NCBI GenBank assembly: GCA_903832055.1
Contig: CAILAC010000016.1
Span: 496,001 to 560,000, forward strand
Direction: 5' to 3'
From: an uncultured Acidobacteriota bacterium
GTDB taxonomy: Bacteria > Acidobacteriota > Terriglobia > Terriglobales > Acidobacteriaceae
Length of the DNA: 64,000 bases
Within the stretch, counting starts at the first letter, position 1, and every line of letters begins with the position of its first letter. Below the pieces are notes generated by a model. The model was not told the DNA's origin. It saw only the letters and a list, made by a program, of their open reading frames with translations, and searched no databases. A program made the position numbers and the translations under genes. Of this stretch, positions 57,030-64,000 are shown one piece after another.

Positions 57030-58753
57030 CGCAGGAGCCGAGTGCGGGGCCCGGGAACGTGCCAGAGACGGGAAAGTCGCTGAGTTCATGGCGGTTTTTC
57101 ACGACGATTGCATGGCTACGTTGGCGAATTTTTGCCAATTCTCTGAGGGGTAAAGGGGCCTGGGGCGAGCTGGCGGTGAGGTTTCTTTCGTATCCGTTAC
57201 TGGCTCTCATGATCTTCGGGCCTTCGGTCGGCGCTGGGATTGCGGGATATGCCATTGTCCACAGGGGGCGGGATGCGTGGCTCGCGGCGCCGCTGTGGGT
57301 CATCTTTGCGCTATGGCACTTCATTAACATCAGTACATCGACGACGGCACCGAGCTTTGACCTGACGACGTTGACGCGGTTTCCGATTCGCTATGCAGAC
57401 TACTTTCTGATTCGGCTTTTGTTTGGCCTGTTGGACCCTCCGACGGTGGCTGGGATCACTTGCCTGGCGGCGATGTGCCTCGGAGTTGCGATTGCTGATT
57501 TGACGCTGCTGCCGTGGGCGGCGTGTGCGTTGTTTCTGTATGCAGCATGCAATGTGCTGTTTTCTCGGATGTTGTACTCCTGGCTGGAGCGGTGGCTGGC
57601 CAAGCGACGGGCGCGCGAATTAGTCACGGGGATGATCCTGATCGGGTCACTTGGAATCCAGTTTGGCGCGCAGTTCATGCAGAGGATGAGCGAACATCGC
57701 GGAGCGCAGCCGAGCGCGTGGGTTCTGAAAACGGGCCATGCGCTGGTGGCTGCAAACTGGCTGCTGCCGCCGGGGTTGACGGCTAAAGCCATCGAACACA
57801 TGCACGGCGGCTCGGTGGGGCAGGCTGCGGCGGCGCTGGCTGGAGTGCTGGTCTATACGGGCGTTTTTCTGCTGATTCTGCATGTGCGCATCCGGGCGCA
57901 GTTTCTGGGTGAAAATCTGAGCGAAGCGCCGGCTGCAGCGCAAGCGAGGCGTGTCCGGCTGCGTCCGGCGGAGGCGATTGCTGGCGCGGCCAGCACCCCA
58001 TCGCGACGACTGCTGCCTGCCGGTGTCGCGGCGTGCCTGGTCAAGGAGTTGCGCTACCTGCTGCGGAGCGGGCCGAAGTTATACGTGCTGATTATGCCGG
58101 TTTTCATCATTGTGCTGATGTCTGCCCGCTCCTCTGGGTTGAGCTACCTGGGGGTTTCGCGGGGAATGACGGGCATACTGTTTTCCTATGGATGCGCATA
58201 TATGGAGTTGATTTTTGTGGGGATGCTGTATAACTCCCTGGGCAGCGACGGGTGGGGTGTGCAGTTCTACTTTCTGTCGCCGATGCGCTTTCGGGACGTG
58301 ATGCTGGCCAAGAACCTGCTGGTGGGGTGCATTCTCGTTGTTGAAATGGTGCTGATGTACCTGGTCGCCGCCTCGATGTCAAAAGCTGCTCCGCTTGACC
58401 TGACCGTAGCCACGATCAGTTGGACGGTGTTCACTTTTCTTCTGAATACGGCGATCGGCAATGTTCGCTCCATCACTTCACCCAAGGGCGTTGATGCATC
58501 GAAAATGCGCAGCCAGAATGTTTCAGGGGTGAACAGCTTTATCAGTCTGCTGGTGGTGCTGGTCTCGGTAGGCCTGGGGGCGCTGCTGTTTTGGGTGTGC
58601 CGTTGGCTGCACACGGATTACTGGATTGCAGCGGGTGTTTTTGTAATTCTGGCTGGGGTTAGCATGGCGATCTATCTGGCGACATTGCAGCGGCTGGATG
58701 GGATTGCTGTCGAGCATGCCGAAACGCTGACACGCGAGTTGTGCAAGGGATGA
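57017..58753 (+). CDS. ABC transporter permease (large ABC-2-like)
   Basis: 578 residues with about twelve hydrophobic stretches, e.g. FLSYPLLALMIFGPSVGAG, PLWVIFALWHFINISTS, LLFGLLDPPTVAGITCLAAM, LYVLIMPVFIIVLMSA and FISLLVVLVSVGLGALLFWV. A cytoplasmic loop between the two halves (residues ~300-345) precedes ACLVKELRYLLRSGPKLYVL, the domain-start element of such exporters. It would form the membrane channel for the upstream ATPase. Substrate unknown. Confidence 0.9.
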   Translation: MAGVAQEPSAGPGNVPETGKSLSSWRFFTTIAWLRWRIFANSLRGKGAWGELAVRFLSYPLLALMIFGPSVGAGIAGYAIVHRGRDAWLAAPLWVIFALWHFINISTSTTAPSFDLTTLTRFPIRYADYFLIRLLFGLLDPPTVAGITCLAAMCLGVAIADLTLLPWAACALFLYAACNVLFSRMLYSWLERWLAKRRARELVTGMILIGSLGIQFGAQFMQRMSEHRGAQPSAWVLKTGHALVAANWLLPPGLTAKAIEHMHGGSVGQAAAALAGVLVYTGVFLLILHVRIRAQFLGENLSEAPAAAQARRVRLRPAEAIAGAASTPSRRLLPAGVAACLVKELRYLLRSGPKLYVLIMPVFIIVLMSARSSGLSYLGVSRGMTGILFSYGCAYMELIFVGMLYNSLGSDGWGVQFYFLSPMRFRDVMLAKNLLVGCILVVEMVLMYLVAASMSKAAPLDLTVATISWTVFTFLLNTAIGNVRSITSPKGVDASKMRSQNVSGVNSFISLLVVLVSVGLGALLFWVCRWLHTDYWIAAGVFVILAGVSMAIYLATLQRLDGIAVEHAETLTRELCKG

Positions 58754-58774
58754 AAGCCTGCTGGGGCGGGCTAT

Positions 58775-60790
58775 GTGCCAAAGGTGCCCCGAATCGAGTA
58801 CAACGATAGGCGAGAGGATTCTGCGGACGCCATGGTGCCAGTTGATGTAATTCCCTCGCGATTACTTTGCATGAGCCTTGCGGGTGCCGGGGTACTTTCT
58901 GAGCCGGGGCATTTTTCCTGGCTGGAAAAGCTGCTGTTGCTGCTTTTGATTGTGCTGTCGGGGACGCTGTTCTGGAAGCGGTTTGGCGTGGTCGTTGGCA
59001 AGATTCTCGGGGCACGGCGCGATGCGGGCTTTCGACTGTTTCCAATTGGCAAGCGGGTTTGGGACTTTTTCTGGGAGGTTCTGTGCCAGGCAAAGGTGAT
59101 TCGCGAACGGCCACTTCCTGGGCTGGCGCATGCTTTTGTCTTCTGGAGCTTTTTGGCCTTTGCGCTGGTCACGCTGAACCATGTTGCGGTTGGATTTGGG
59201 ATTGGCTTTCTGGATGCTGCGGGGGCGTTTGGCCGGGTCTACTTCTGGATTGCGGGACTCTTTGCGCTGGCGTGTGCGGTGTCGATTGCAGGACTGTTTG
59301 TGCGGCGATTTGTGGTGCGGCCGGTGTGGCTGGCGCGGCCAGCGCTGCCGGGGCATGAGGTTTCGTATGAATCGGGCATCATTGCCGGGCTCATTTTTGT
59401 CTTGATGGCGACCTATCTTGCTGCATTTTTTGTAGGCGAGGCCAGCATGGCGGCGCGGCTGCTGTGGTGGAGTCATACGCTGGCGCTGCTGGTTTTTTTG
59501 CCGCTGGTGCCGCACACGAAACATCTGCACCTGATTCTGAGCCCGGTGACGATTTTCCTTTCGCGGGGGGGATTCAGCGAGATTCCGGCGCTGGACGGCG
59601 ATGAGGATTTTGGACTGGTTACCGGCAAGGACCTGACCCAACTGGTGGCCCTGCAGGCATTTTCGTGCGTTGAATGCGGGCGATGCACTGAGCACTGCCC
59701 TGCCGCCAACACCGGCAAAAGCCTCAATCCCAAAGAAATTGTGCTGGGCGTGCGGAGCTATCTGAACGAGTTTGGCCCGACGGCGGAGGAGCTGCTGCTG
59801 GGCAAATACAACGCGCAGGAGTCGGCGTTCCAGTGCACGACTTGTGGCGCATGCGAGTTTCAGTGTCCGGTGGGGATTGAACACCTGCCGATAATCGTGG
59901 GCCTGAGGCGTGGGGCGGTGAATACGGGCGCTTGGGAAGATTCGCATGGGACCAAGTTATTTCTGGCGATGGAGCGCAACTCCAATGCGCTGGGCTTGAG
60001 TGCGATGGAGCGCGAGAAATTTGTACAGAAGGCAGAGCTGCCGATCTTTGACGGAACGCAGGAGTATTGCCTGTGGCTGGGCTGCATGGGTGGTTATGAC
60101 CCGAAAGGGCGGGAGATTATCCGCTCGTTTGTGGAAGTGATGCAGTATCTGGGCACCAGCTATGGGGTGATGCGCAAGGAGAAGTGCACAGGCGACCCGG
60201 CGCGGCGGCTGGGCAATGATCTGGTCTTTCAGGAATTGGCGGAGAGCAATCTTGAAGCCATGCAGCAGCAGAAGGTGAAGAAGATTATCTCGATTTGCCC
60301 GCATTGTGTGCGGACGATTCAAGAGGACTGGAAGGCTTTTGGCGCGCCGCCTGAGGTTGAGCATCACAGCGAATTTCTGGCGCGGCACCAGGCGCGGCTG
60401 CCGCAGCAGAAGACCGACGAAAAGATTGCCTATCACGACCCCTGCTACCTGGGGCGCTACCGCGATGTGTACGACGAGCCACGAGCGGTGATTTCTGCCG
60501 CCGGGACGCTGGTCGAGGCGGAGCGAAACCGCGAACGCAGCTTCTGCTGTGGTGCTGGTGGCGGGCTGGCTTTCCTTGGCGAAGAGACAGGGCAGCGGGT
60601 AAGCCATGTGCGCGCGCAGGAACTGGTAGCGACAGGAGCTACTACAATTGGGGCTGCATGCCCGTTCTGCAATACGATGTTCCGGGATGCGCTCGCGGCG
60701 ACGGGCGAGGGTGCGCCGCAACTGCTGGATATTGCGCAGATTGCGGCGCGGAGCTTGCCGAGTGCCGTGACGGTAGCCCGGATTCAGTAA
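58775..60790 (+). CDS. Membrane Fe-S/CCG-domain oxidoreductase (HdrD/ETF-oxidoreductase-like)
   Basis: 671 residues from GTG 58775; ATG 58832 is an alternative start. The first ~250 residues have four to five membrane helices (WLEKLLLLLLIVLSGTLFW; FVFWSFLAFALVTLNHVAV). Two 4Fe-4S sites follow: FSCVECGRCTEHCPAANTG and QCTTCGACEFQCPVGIEH. Two CCG domains then appear (CLWLGCMGGYDPKGREI; ISICPHCVRTIQEDWK; HDPCYLGRYRDVYDEPR; FCCGAGGGLAFLGEETG). This matches HdrD/glpC-like proteins that receive electrons from ETF and pass them to quinone. etfB and etfA follow 18 bp downstream, which supports that role. Confidence 0.9.
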   Translation: MPKVPRIEYNDRREDSADAMVPVDVIPSRLLCMSLAGAGVLSEPGHFSWLEKLLLLLLIVLSGTLFWKRFGVVVGKILGARRDAGFRLFPIGKRVWDFFWEVLCQAKVIRERPLPGLAHAFVFWSFLAFALVTLNHVAVGFGIGFLDAAGAFGRVYFWIAGLFALACAVSIAGLFVRRFVVRPVWLARPALPGHEVSYESGIIAGLIFVLMATYLAAFFVGEASMAARLLWWSHTLALLVFLPLVPHTKHLHLILSPVTIFLSRGGFSEIPALDGDEDFGLVTGKDLTQLVALQAFSCVECGRCTEHCPAANTGKSLNPKEIVLGVRSYLNEFGPTAEELLLGKYNAQESAFQCTTCGACEFQCPVGIEHLPIIVGLRRGAVNTGAWEDSHGTKLFLAMERNSNALGLSAMEREKFVQKAELPIFDGTQEYCLWLGCMGGYDPKGREIIRSFVEVMQYLGTSYGVMRKEKCTGDPARRLGNDLVFQELAESNLEAMQQQKVKKIISICPHCVRTIQEDWKAFGAPPEVEHHSEFLARHQARLPQQKTDEKIAYHDPCYLGRYRDVYDEPRAVISAAGTLVEAERNRERSFCCGAGGGLAFLGEETGQRVSHVRAQELVATGATTIGAACPFCNTMFRDALAATGEGAPQLLDIAQIAARSLPSAVTVARIQ

Positions 60791-60808
60791 TTCATTTGAG
60801 AGAAGAAA

Positions 60809-61582
60809 ATGAAAATCATTGTTGCCATCAAACAAGTGCCGGAGCGGGATGCGCGCATTCGCATTGACGCTGAGGGTACATGGATCGACCTGCAGGATGT
60901 GGAATTCACGCTGAACGAATCGGACGCGTATGCGCTGGAAGAGGCGTTGCAGTTGAAGGAAGAGCATGGCGGCGAGGTCGTGGTGCTGAGCGCCGGTCCG
61001 GAGCGGGTTGGCAAGACGATTCGCGAGGCGCTGGCCAAGGGAGCTGACCGCGCGATTCACGTGGAGAGCGACGATCTGGCGGCCTATGACGCACTTGGCG
61101 TGGCGCGGCTGCTGGCTGCGGCGGTGAAGGACGAGCAAGCTGACCTGATCCTGACCGGGCTGCAATCGGACGATTTGGGGCTGGGGCAGACGGGCGTGAT
61201 ACTTGCCGAGTTGCTTGGTTTGCCGCATGCGAGCCTGATTCTCAAGATTGAGGCGGCTGAAGGCGGCGTCAAGGTATTGCGGGAACTGGAAGATGGGTGG
61301 TTTCAGCACGTGGAGCTGCCAACGCCGGCAGTGCTGACGATTCAGTCGGGCAACTCAAAGCTGCGATACGCGACTCTTATGGGGATCAAGAAGGCGAAGA
61401 CGAAGGAAGTGCGGCGCGTAACCCCGTTGGAACTTGCGGCGGAACCTGAAGCGTCTGTCGTGGTGCTGGAACGAGTTCTGTTGCCAAACAAACAGCGGAC
61501 AACGCAGATCCTGGGTGGTTCGCCGGCTGAGGCTGCAGCGGCGCTGGTAGAGAAACTGCGGTTTGAGGTGCGGGCACTATGA
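60809..61582 (+). CDS. etfB: Electron transfer flavoprotein subunit beta
   Basis: 257 residues. KIIVAIKQVPERDARIRIDA and LNESDAYALEEALQLKEEHG at the N-terminus, GADRAIHVESDDLAAYDALG, and TGLQSDDLGLGQTGVILAEL (family signature region) are typical. ETF beta binds AMP and, with the alpha subunit, carries electrons from acyl-CoA-type dehydrogenases. It starts 18 bp after the Fe-S protein and overlaps etfA as ATGA, so all three are one operon. Confidence 0.95.
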   Translation: MKIIVAIKQVPERDARIRIDAEGTWIDLQDVEFTLNESDAYALEEALQLKEEHGGEVVVLSAGPERVGKTIREALAKGADRAIHVESDDLAAYDALGVARLLAAAVKDEQADLILTGLQSDDLGLGQTGVILAELLGLPHASLILKIEAAEGGVKVLRELEDGWFQHVELPTPAVLTIQSGNSKLRYATLMGIKKAKTKEVRRVTPLELAAEPEASVVVLERVLLPNKQRTTQILGGSPAEAAAALVEKLRFEVRAL

Positions 61583-62583
61583 GCGAATTGACGAGCGGTG
61601 TTTTAGTCTTTCTGGAAATCAAGAATCGCGAGATCAGCCGCATCTCGTGGGAAGCGATGGCGGCTGCCCACACGCTTGCCGAGGGCCACGGCTTGTCAGT
61701 GGATGTGGCGCTGGTTTCAAGCCCTGGCAACCCGATCTTCGAGACGATACACGGCAAAGCGCCACGGACGGTCTACGCCATCGATCACCCGCTGCTGCAT
61801 GAGTACACCGCAGATGGCTTTGCTGCGGCCTATGCCCAGTTGATTGAGCAGGTTAATCCCTCGTATGTCGTTTTCCCTCACACGTACCAGGTACGCGACT
61901 TTGCTCCATGCCTTGCGACGCGCTTCAAGCAGGTGCTGATCAGTGATGTTACCGGAATTGAGACACATGCCGGCGCTGAGACTGCCCCTCCAACGTTCAT
62001 TCGCCAGCTCTTGCAAGGCAAGCTGAACGCGCACTATCGCCATCGGGGAACCGGGCCCTGTTTTCTCTCCATTCAGGCAGGAGCCTTTCGCGCGGATGCC
62101 GCTGAAGCGGGAGCGACGACGCTGGCGACCTTTGAGCCGCGGCTTGACGCAGCCAAGATTCGCACCAAACCCGGCGAACCCTTCCGCGCCTCGGCGCAGA
62201 CGGTAGACCTTGGTTCCGCCAGCATACTGGTGTCTGTCGGCCGGGGCATCAAGGAAGAAGCGAATCTGCCCATCGTTCAGGAGCTGGCGACGGCGCTGGG
62301 AGCGGAGTTGGCTGCCTCGCGGCCGATCTGTGACAGCGGCTGGCTACCGATGGAGCGGCAGGTCGGCAGTTCAGGGCAGACGGTTGCGCCGAAGGTATAC
62401 CTGGCGATTGGCATCAGCGGAGCGATTCAGCACCTGGTTGGAATGAAAGGCTCACAGTGCATTGTGGCGATCAACAAGGATGAGAATGCGCCCATCTTTG
62501 AGGTCGCCGACTATGGCATTGTCGGCGACCTCTTTGATGTGGTGCCGGCATTGACGGCGGCAGTTCTCAAGGCCAAGGGATAA
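61579..62583 (+). CDS. etfA: Electron transfer flavoprotein subunit alpha
   Basis: 334 residues. The C-terminal FAD domain is clear: SILVSVGRGIKEEANLPIVQ, ASRPICDSGWLPMERQVGSS, then KVYLAIGISGAIQHLVGMKG and INKDENAPIFEVADYGIVGD, the standard EtfA signature. N-terminus GVLVFLEIKNREISRISWEA is normal. It pairs with EtfB; electrons are presumably delivered to the membrane Fe-S protein encoded upstream. Convergent with pspA, with only 18 bp between stops. Confidence 0.96.
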   Translation: MSELTSGVLVFLEIKNREISRISWEAMAAAHTLAEGHGLSVDVALVSSPGNPIFETIHGKAPRTVYAIDHPLLHEYTADGFAAAYAQLIEQVNPSYVVFPHTYQVRDFAPCLATRFKQVLISDVTGIETHAGAETAPPTFIRQLLQGKLNAHYRHRGTGPCFLSIQAGAFRADAAEAGATTLATFEPRLDAAKIRTKPGEPFRASAQTVDLGSASILVSVGRGIKEEANLPIVQELATALGAELAASRPICDSGWLPMERQVGSSGQTVAPKVYLAIGISGAIQHLVGMKGSQCIVAINKDENAPIFEVADYGIVGDLFDVVPALTAAVLKAKG

Positions 62584-62601
62584 GGCCTCGAAGTTTGAGA
62601 A

Positions 62602-63279
62602 CTATTCCTTAGCCGGTGCCTGCAGGGCGGCGCGCTCTTTGAGCTGGCTGAGCAGCATTTCCACCTGCTCATGTTCTTCGAGGTTCTGGAAACGCTCTTC
62701 AAGCGAGTCGGGGACGAGAATTTCGCCGGCTGCGGCATTTTCGGCTGAGTGCTGCCGGACCCGACTTTTCATGCGCCCCATGGCTGCTTCCTGCTCCAAT
62801 CCGACGATCTTGCGGGCCTGGGTTGCCCGGCCTACGACCTTGGCACGGCGATGCTCAGCCATCAGAATCTCGCATTGGGCGCGGGTTTCATTGAGCTTTT
62901 GCTCCAGCTTGCGCAGGGTCTGGCGCAGGGTGTCGGCTTCAAGCTGCTGATCTTCAGCCTGGGCGGCAAAGCCTTTGGTGAGCCGGTCAAAGCTCAGCGC
63001 CCGCTCCAGAGCTCCGCGAGCCATGTCGTCCATGCCACGGGCTACGGCGAGCTCGGCTTTGCGCTTCCACTCGGTGGCCTGAGCTTCATGCTCCGCTCTC
63101 TTTTGCTTGAGCAGGTGCTCGTCAGCAATGGCGATGGCGACCTGGGTTTTTACCTGGAGCAGTTGGTTTTCCATATCAAGGACCAGCTGCTTGAGCAGGC
63201 GCTCGGGGTCTTCGGCCTTTTCGATCAGATCGTTGAGGTTGGCTCGTAACAGGGTGCTGACTCGCTCAAGCAATGCCAT
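62602..63279 (-). CDS. PspA/IM30 family protein
   Basis: 225 residues, helical throughout: LLERVSTLLRANLNDLIEKA, EDPERLLKQLVLDMENQLL, then long coiled coils (QVAIAIADEHLLKQKRAEH; LEADTLRQTLRKLEQKLNET). This is the ESCRT-III-related phage-shock/IM30 fold that binds and repairs the inner membrane. It lies 12 bp downstream of the prohibitin-tail-like gene and follows a flotillin gene, so the three form a membrane-maintenance operon. Confidence 0.95.
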   Translation of the reverse strand: MALLERVSTLLRANLNDLIEKAEDPERLLKQLVLDMENQLLQVKTQVAIAIADEHLLKQKRAEHEAQATEWKRKAELAVARGMDDMARGALERALSFDRLTKGFAAQAEDQQLEADTLRQTLRKLEQKLNETRAQCEILMAEHRRAKVVGRATQARKIVGLEQEAAMGRMKSRVRQHSAENAAAGEILVPDSLEERFQNLEEHEQVEMLLSQLKERAALQAPAKE

Positions 63280-63291
63280 GGCTTGCTCCTT

Positions 63292-63717
63292 TTACTTGCT
63301 TTTTTCCTGGGTTGGGGGTTCGTCGACGGTCTTGACCAGTGGGATGCCGTTGTTGCCGCTGGGAATGTAGATGGTGGTGTGGTTAGGCGAGTTGGCCATC
63401 TGCATCTGCGCCTGAATCGCTTCGTGCTGCAGGTAGCGGTCAGTCAATGTTGCATTGATGATCTGCTGGGATTGGGCAATGCCCTCGGCATCGACGATGC
63501 GGATCTGGGCCTTCTGCTTTTCAACCTGCACGAGTTGCTCGGTCTGCTGAATCTGCAGCTCGTTGACCTGGATCTTGTTGCGTTCGTTGGCGCGGGTCTG
63601 GTAGCGGCCGTACTCGGGTGCCCCCCACAATAGAAACGCAAGGACTGCAACGCCGCTGATGGCAACAATTGTGAGGGTTCGTGCTGCGCTGGCTCGCTTG
63701 ATCGGAATGTCGTTCAT
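63292..63717 (-). CDS. Membrane-anchored protein resembling the prohibitin/band-7 C-terminal tail
   Basis: 141 residues. One N-terminal membrane helix (TLTIVAISGVAVLAFLLWG) is followed by a coiled coil rich in Gln/Glu (ELQIQQTEQLVQVEKQKAQI, AEGIAQSQQIINATLTDRYL). The end QHEAIQAQMQMANSPNHTTI then YIPSGNNGIPLV resembles the tail of prohibitins (AEG..A, YLQ.EAI, .IPSG). The SPFH core that normally precedes it is missing, and the helix leads directly into the tail. It sits between a flotillin and pspA. The family is not otherwise recognised. Confidence 0.7.
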   Translation of the reverse strand: MNDIPIKRASAARTLTIVAISGVAVLAFLLWGAPEYGRYQTRANERNKIQVNELQIQQTEQLVQVEKQKAQIRIVDAEGIAQSQQIINATLTDRYLQHEAIQAQMQMANSPNHTTIYIPSGNNGIPLVKTVDEPPTQEKSK

Positions 63718-63819
63718 CGCTCTCTCTCTTTTCAGGTTGGCGCCCTTTGAATGACTTCATGGTTTGAAGCCGGGATGGGCGCTCCCGGCCTCCTGCCTGT
63801 TCTTGCCTAAGTGCTTTTG

Positions 63820-64000
63820 CTAGTTGTCCTGCGGCTTTTCACGAATTGCCTGCACGTTGGCCATCAGGCTTTTGATGTCCATGCCGCTGAGCGCCTCAAA
63901 GATGGCCGGCACCTGTGCGGCAATCTTGGTCATGTCGCCGGTAATCTTGTTCACCCCGGCAGCGCCGTCATTGCCGGTGGAGATGACGGTGATGCGGTCA
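63820..64000 (-). CDS. Flotillin-like SPFH protein, C-terminal part
   Basis: The minus strand is open from the window edge to TAG 63820-63822 (60 codons). It reads DRITVISTGNDGAAGVNKIT, GDMTKIAAQVPAIFEALSGM and DIKSLMANVQAIREKPQDN, the standard flotillin end (STGN...G..K.TGD...I..Q.P...EAL.G.D). The N-terminal part is beyond the window. It lies 102 bp before the anchored prohibitin-tail gene and pspA on the same strand. Confidence 0.8.
   Translation of the reverse strand, partial: DRITVISTGNDGAAGVNKITGDMTKIAAQVPAIFEALSGMDIKSLMANVQAIREKPQDN

Noticed and set aside
58862-59947. 361-codon open frame antisense to the Fe-S oxidoreductase
   Set aside because: Composition is Arg/Gln/Pro-rich with no domain, and the sense strand encodes a clear Fe-S protein. 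It is a high-G+C shadow.

Overview
The window reads as a chromosomal segment of a soil-type, carbohydrate-degrading bacterium, most likely an Acidobacteriota of the Terriglobia type. This is an inference. It rests on a 1106-residue Oar-like TonB-dependent protein with an N-terminal carboxypeptidase-regulatory domain, on Tat-exported sugar enzymes, on the imuA-imuB-dnaE2 mutagenesis cassette, and on the moderately high G+C with many GTG starts. No rRNA gene or taxonomic marker is present to settle the matter.

Layout. 0-6 kb: a pirin, a HigBA/RelE-type toxin-antitoxin pair, purF and purL (overlapping GTGA, minus strand), and tRNA-Leu(CAA). 6-12 kb: an integrase-linked accessory block abutting the tRNA. 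It holds a translationally coupled pair (an unknown protein plus a PD-(D/E)XK-like nuclease), a divergent protein with a HEPN-type R-x4-H motif, a tyrosine integrase, an AAA/DUF4143 ATPase, a decapitated metallophosphoesterase and an RNase H-like (DUF429-type) protein. This is the best candidate for an undescribed system, probably defensive. 12-33 kb: polysaccharide and sugar functions (GH31, GH29, DJ-1/PfpI, a ThuA domain interrupted by EF-hands, a TIM-barrel epimerase, a LacI regulator, a TonB receptor, a NagB-like deaminase, a Gfo/Idh oxidoreductase, an esterase and an MFS permease). 33.5-35.7 kb: a MerR-like regulator with a von Willebrand A protein. At 35.85 kb lies a degenerate copy of the 3' end of the tRNA-Leu, in the same orientation, so 6.0-35.9 kb may be one old genomic island.

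36-41 kb: an amino-sugar catabolic operon on the minus strand (nagB-like, nagA, a ROK kinase with an in-frame amber codon, a SIS-domain protein and two half-size EamA transporters). Next to it is a rearrangement junction where an MFS gene and an FAD monooxygenase gene have both lost their 5' parts. 41.8-47 kb: an epoxide-hydrolase-like enzyme, katG and a radical SAM/SPASM protein. 47.2-53 kb: imuA-imuB-dnaE2. 53-56 kb: pncB and a secreted GH5 glycosidase. 56.2-58.8 kb: an ABC exporter. 58.8-62.6 kb: an Fe-S/CCG oxidoreductase with etfBA. 62.6-64 kb: a membrane-stress group (PspA, a prohibitin-tail-like anchored protein, and the end of a flotillin).

How the genes work together: extracellular or periplasmic GH31/GH29/GH5 enzymes and the esterase would release sugars, the TonB receptor and MFS permease would import them, and the NagB/NagA/ROK/SIS enzymes would feed amino sugars to fructose-6-phosphate. 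A LacI-family regulator with two matching palindromes sits between itself and the receptor gene. Starts were chosen from visible Shine-Dalgarno sequences and gene overlaps where possible.
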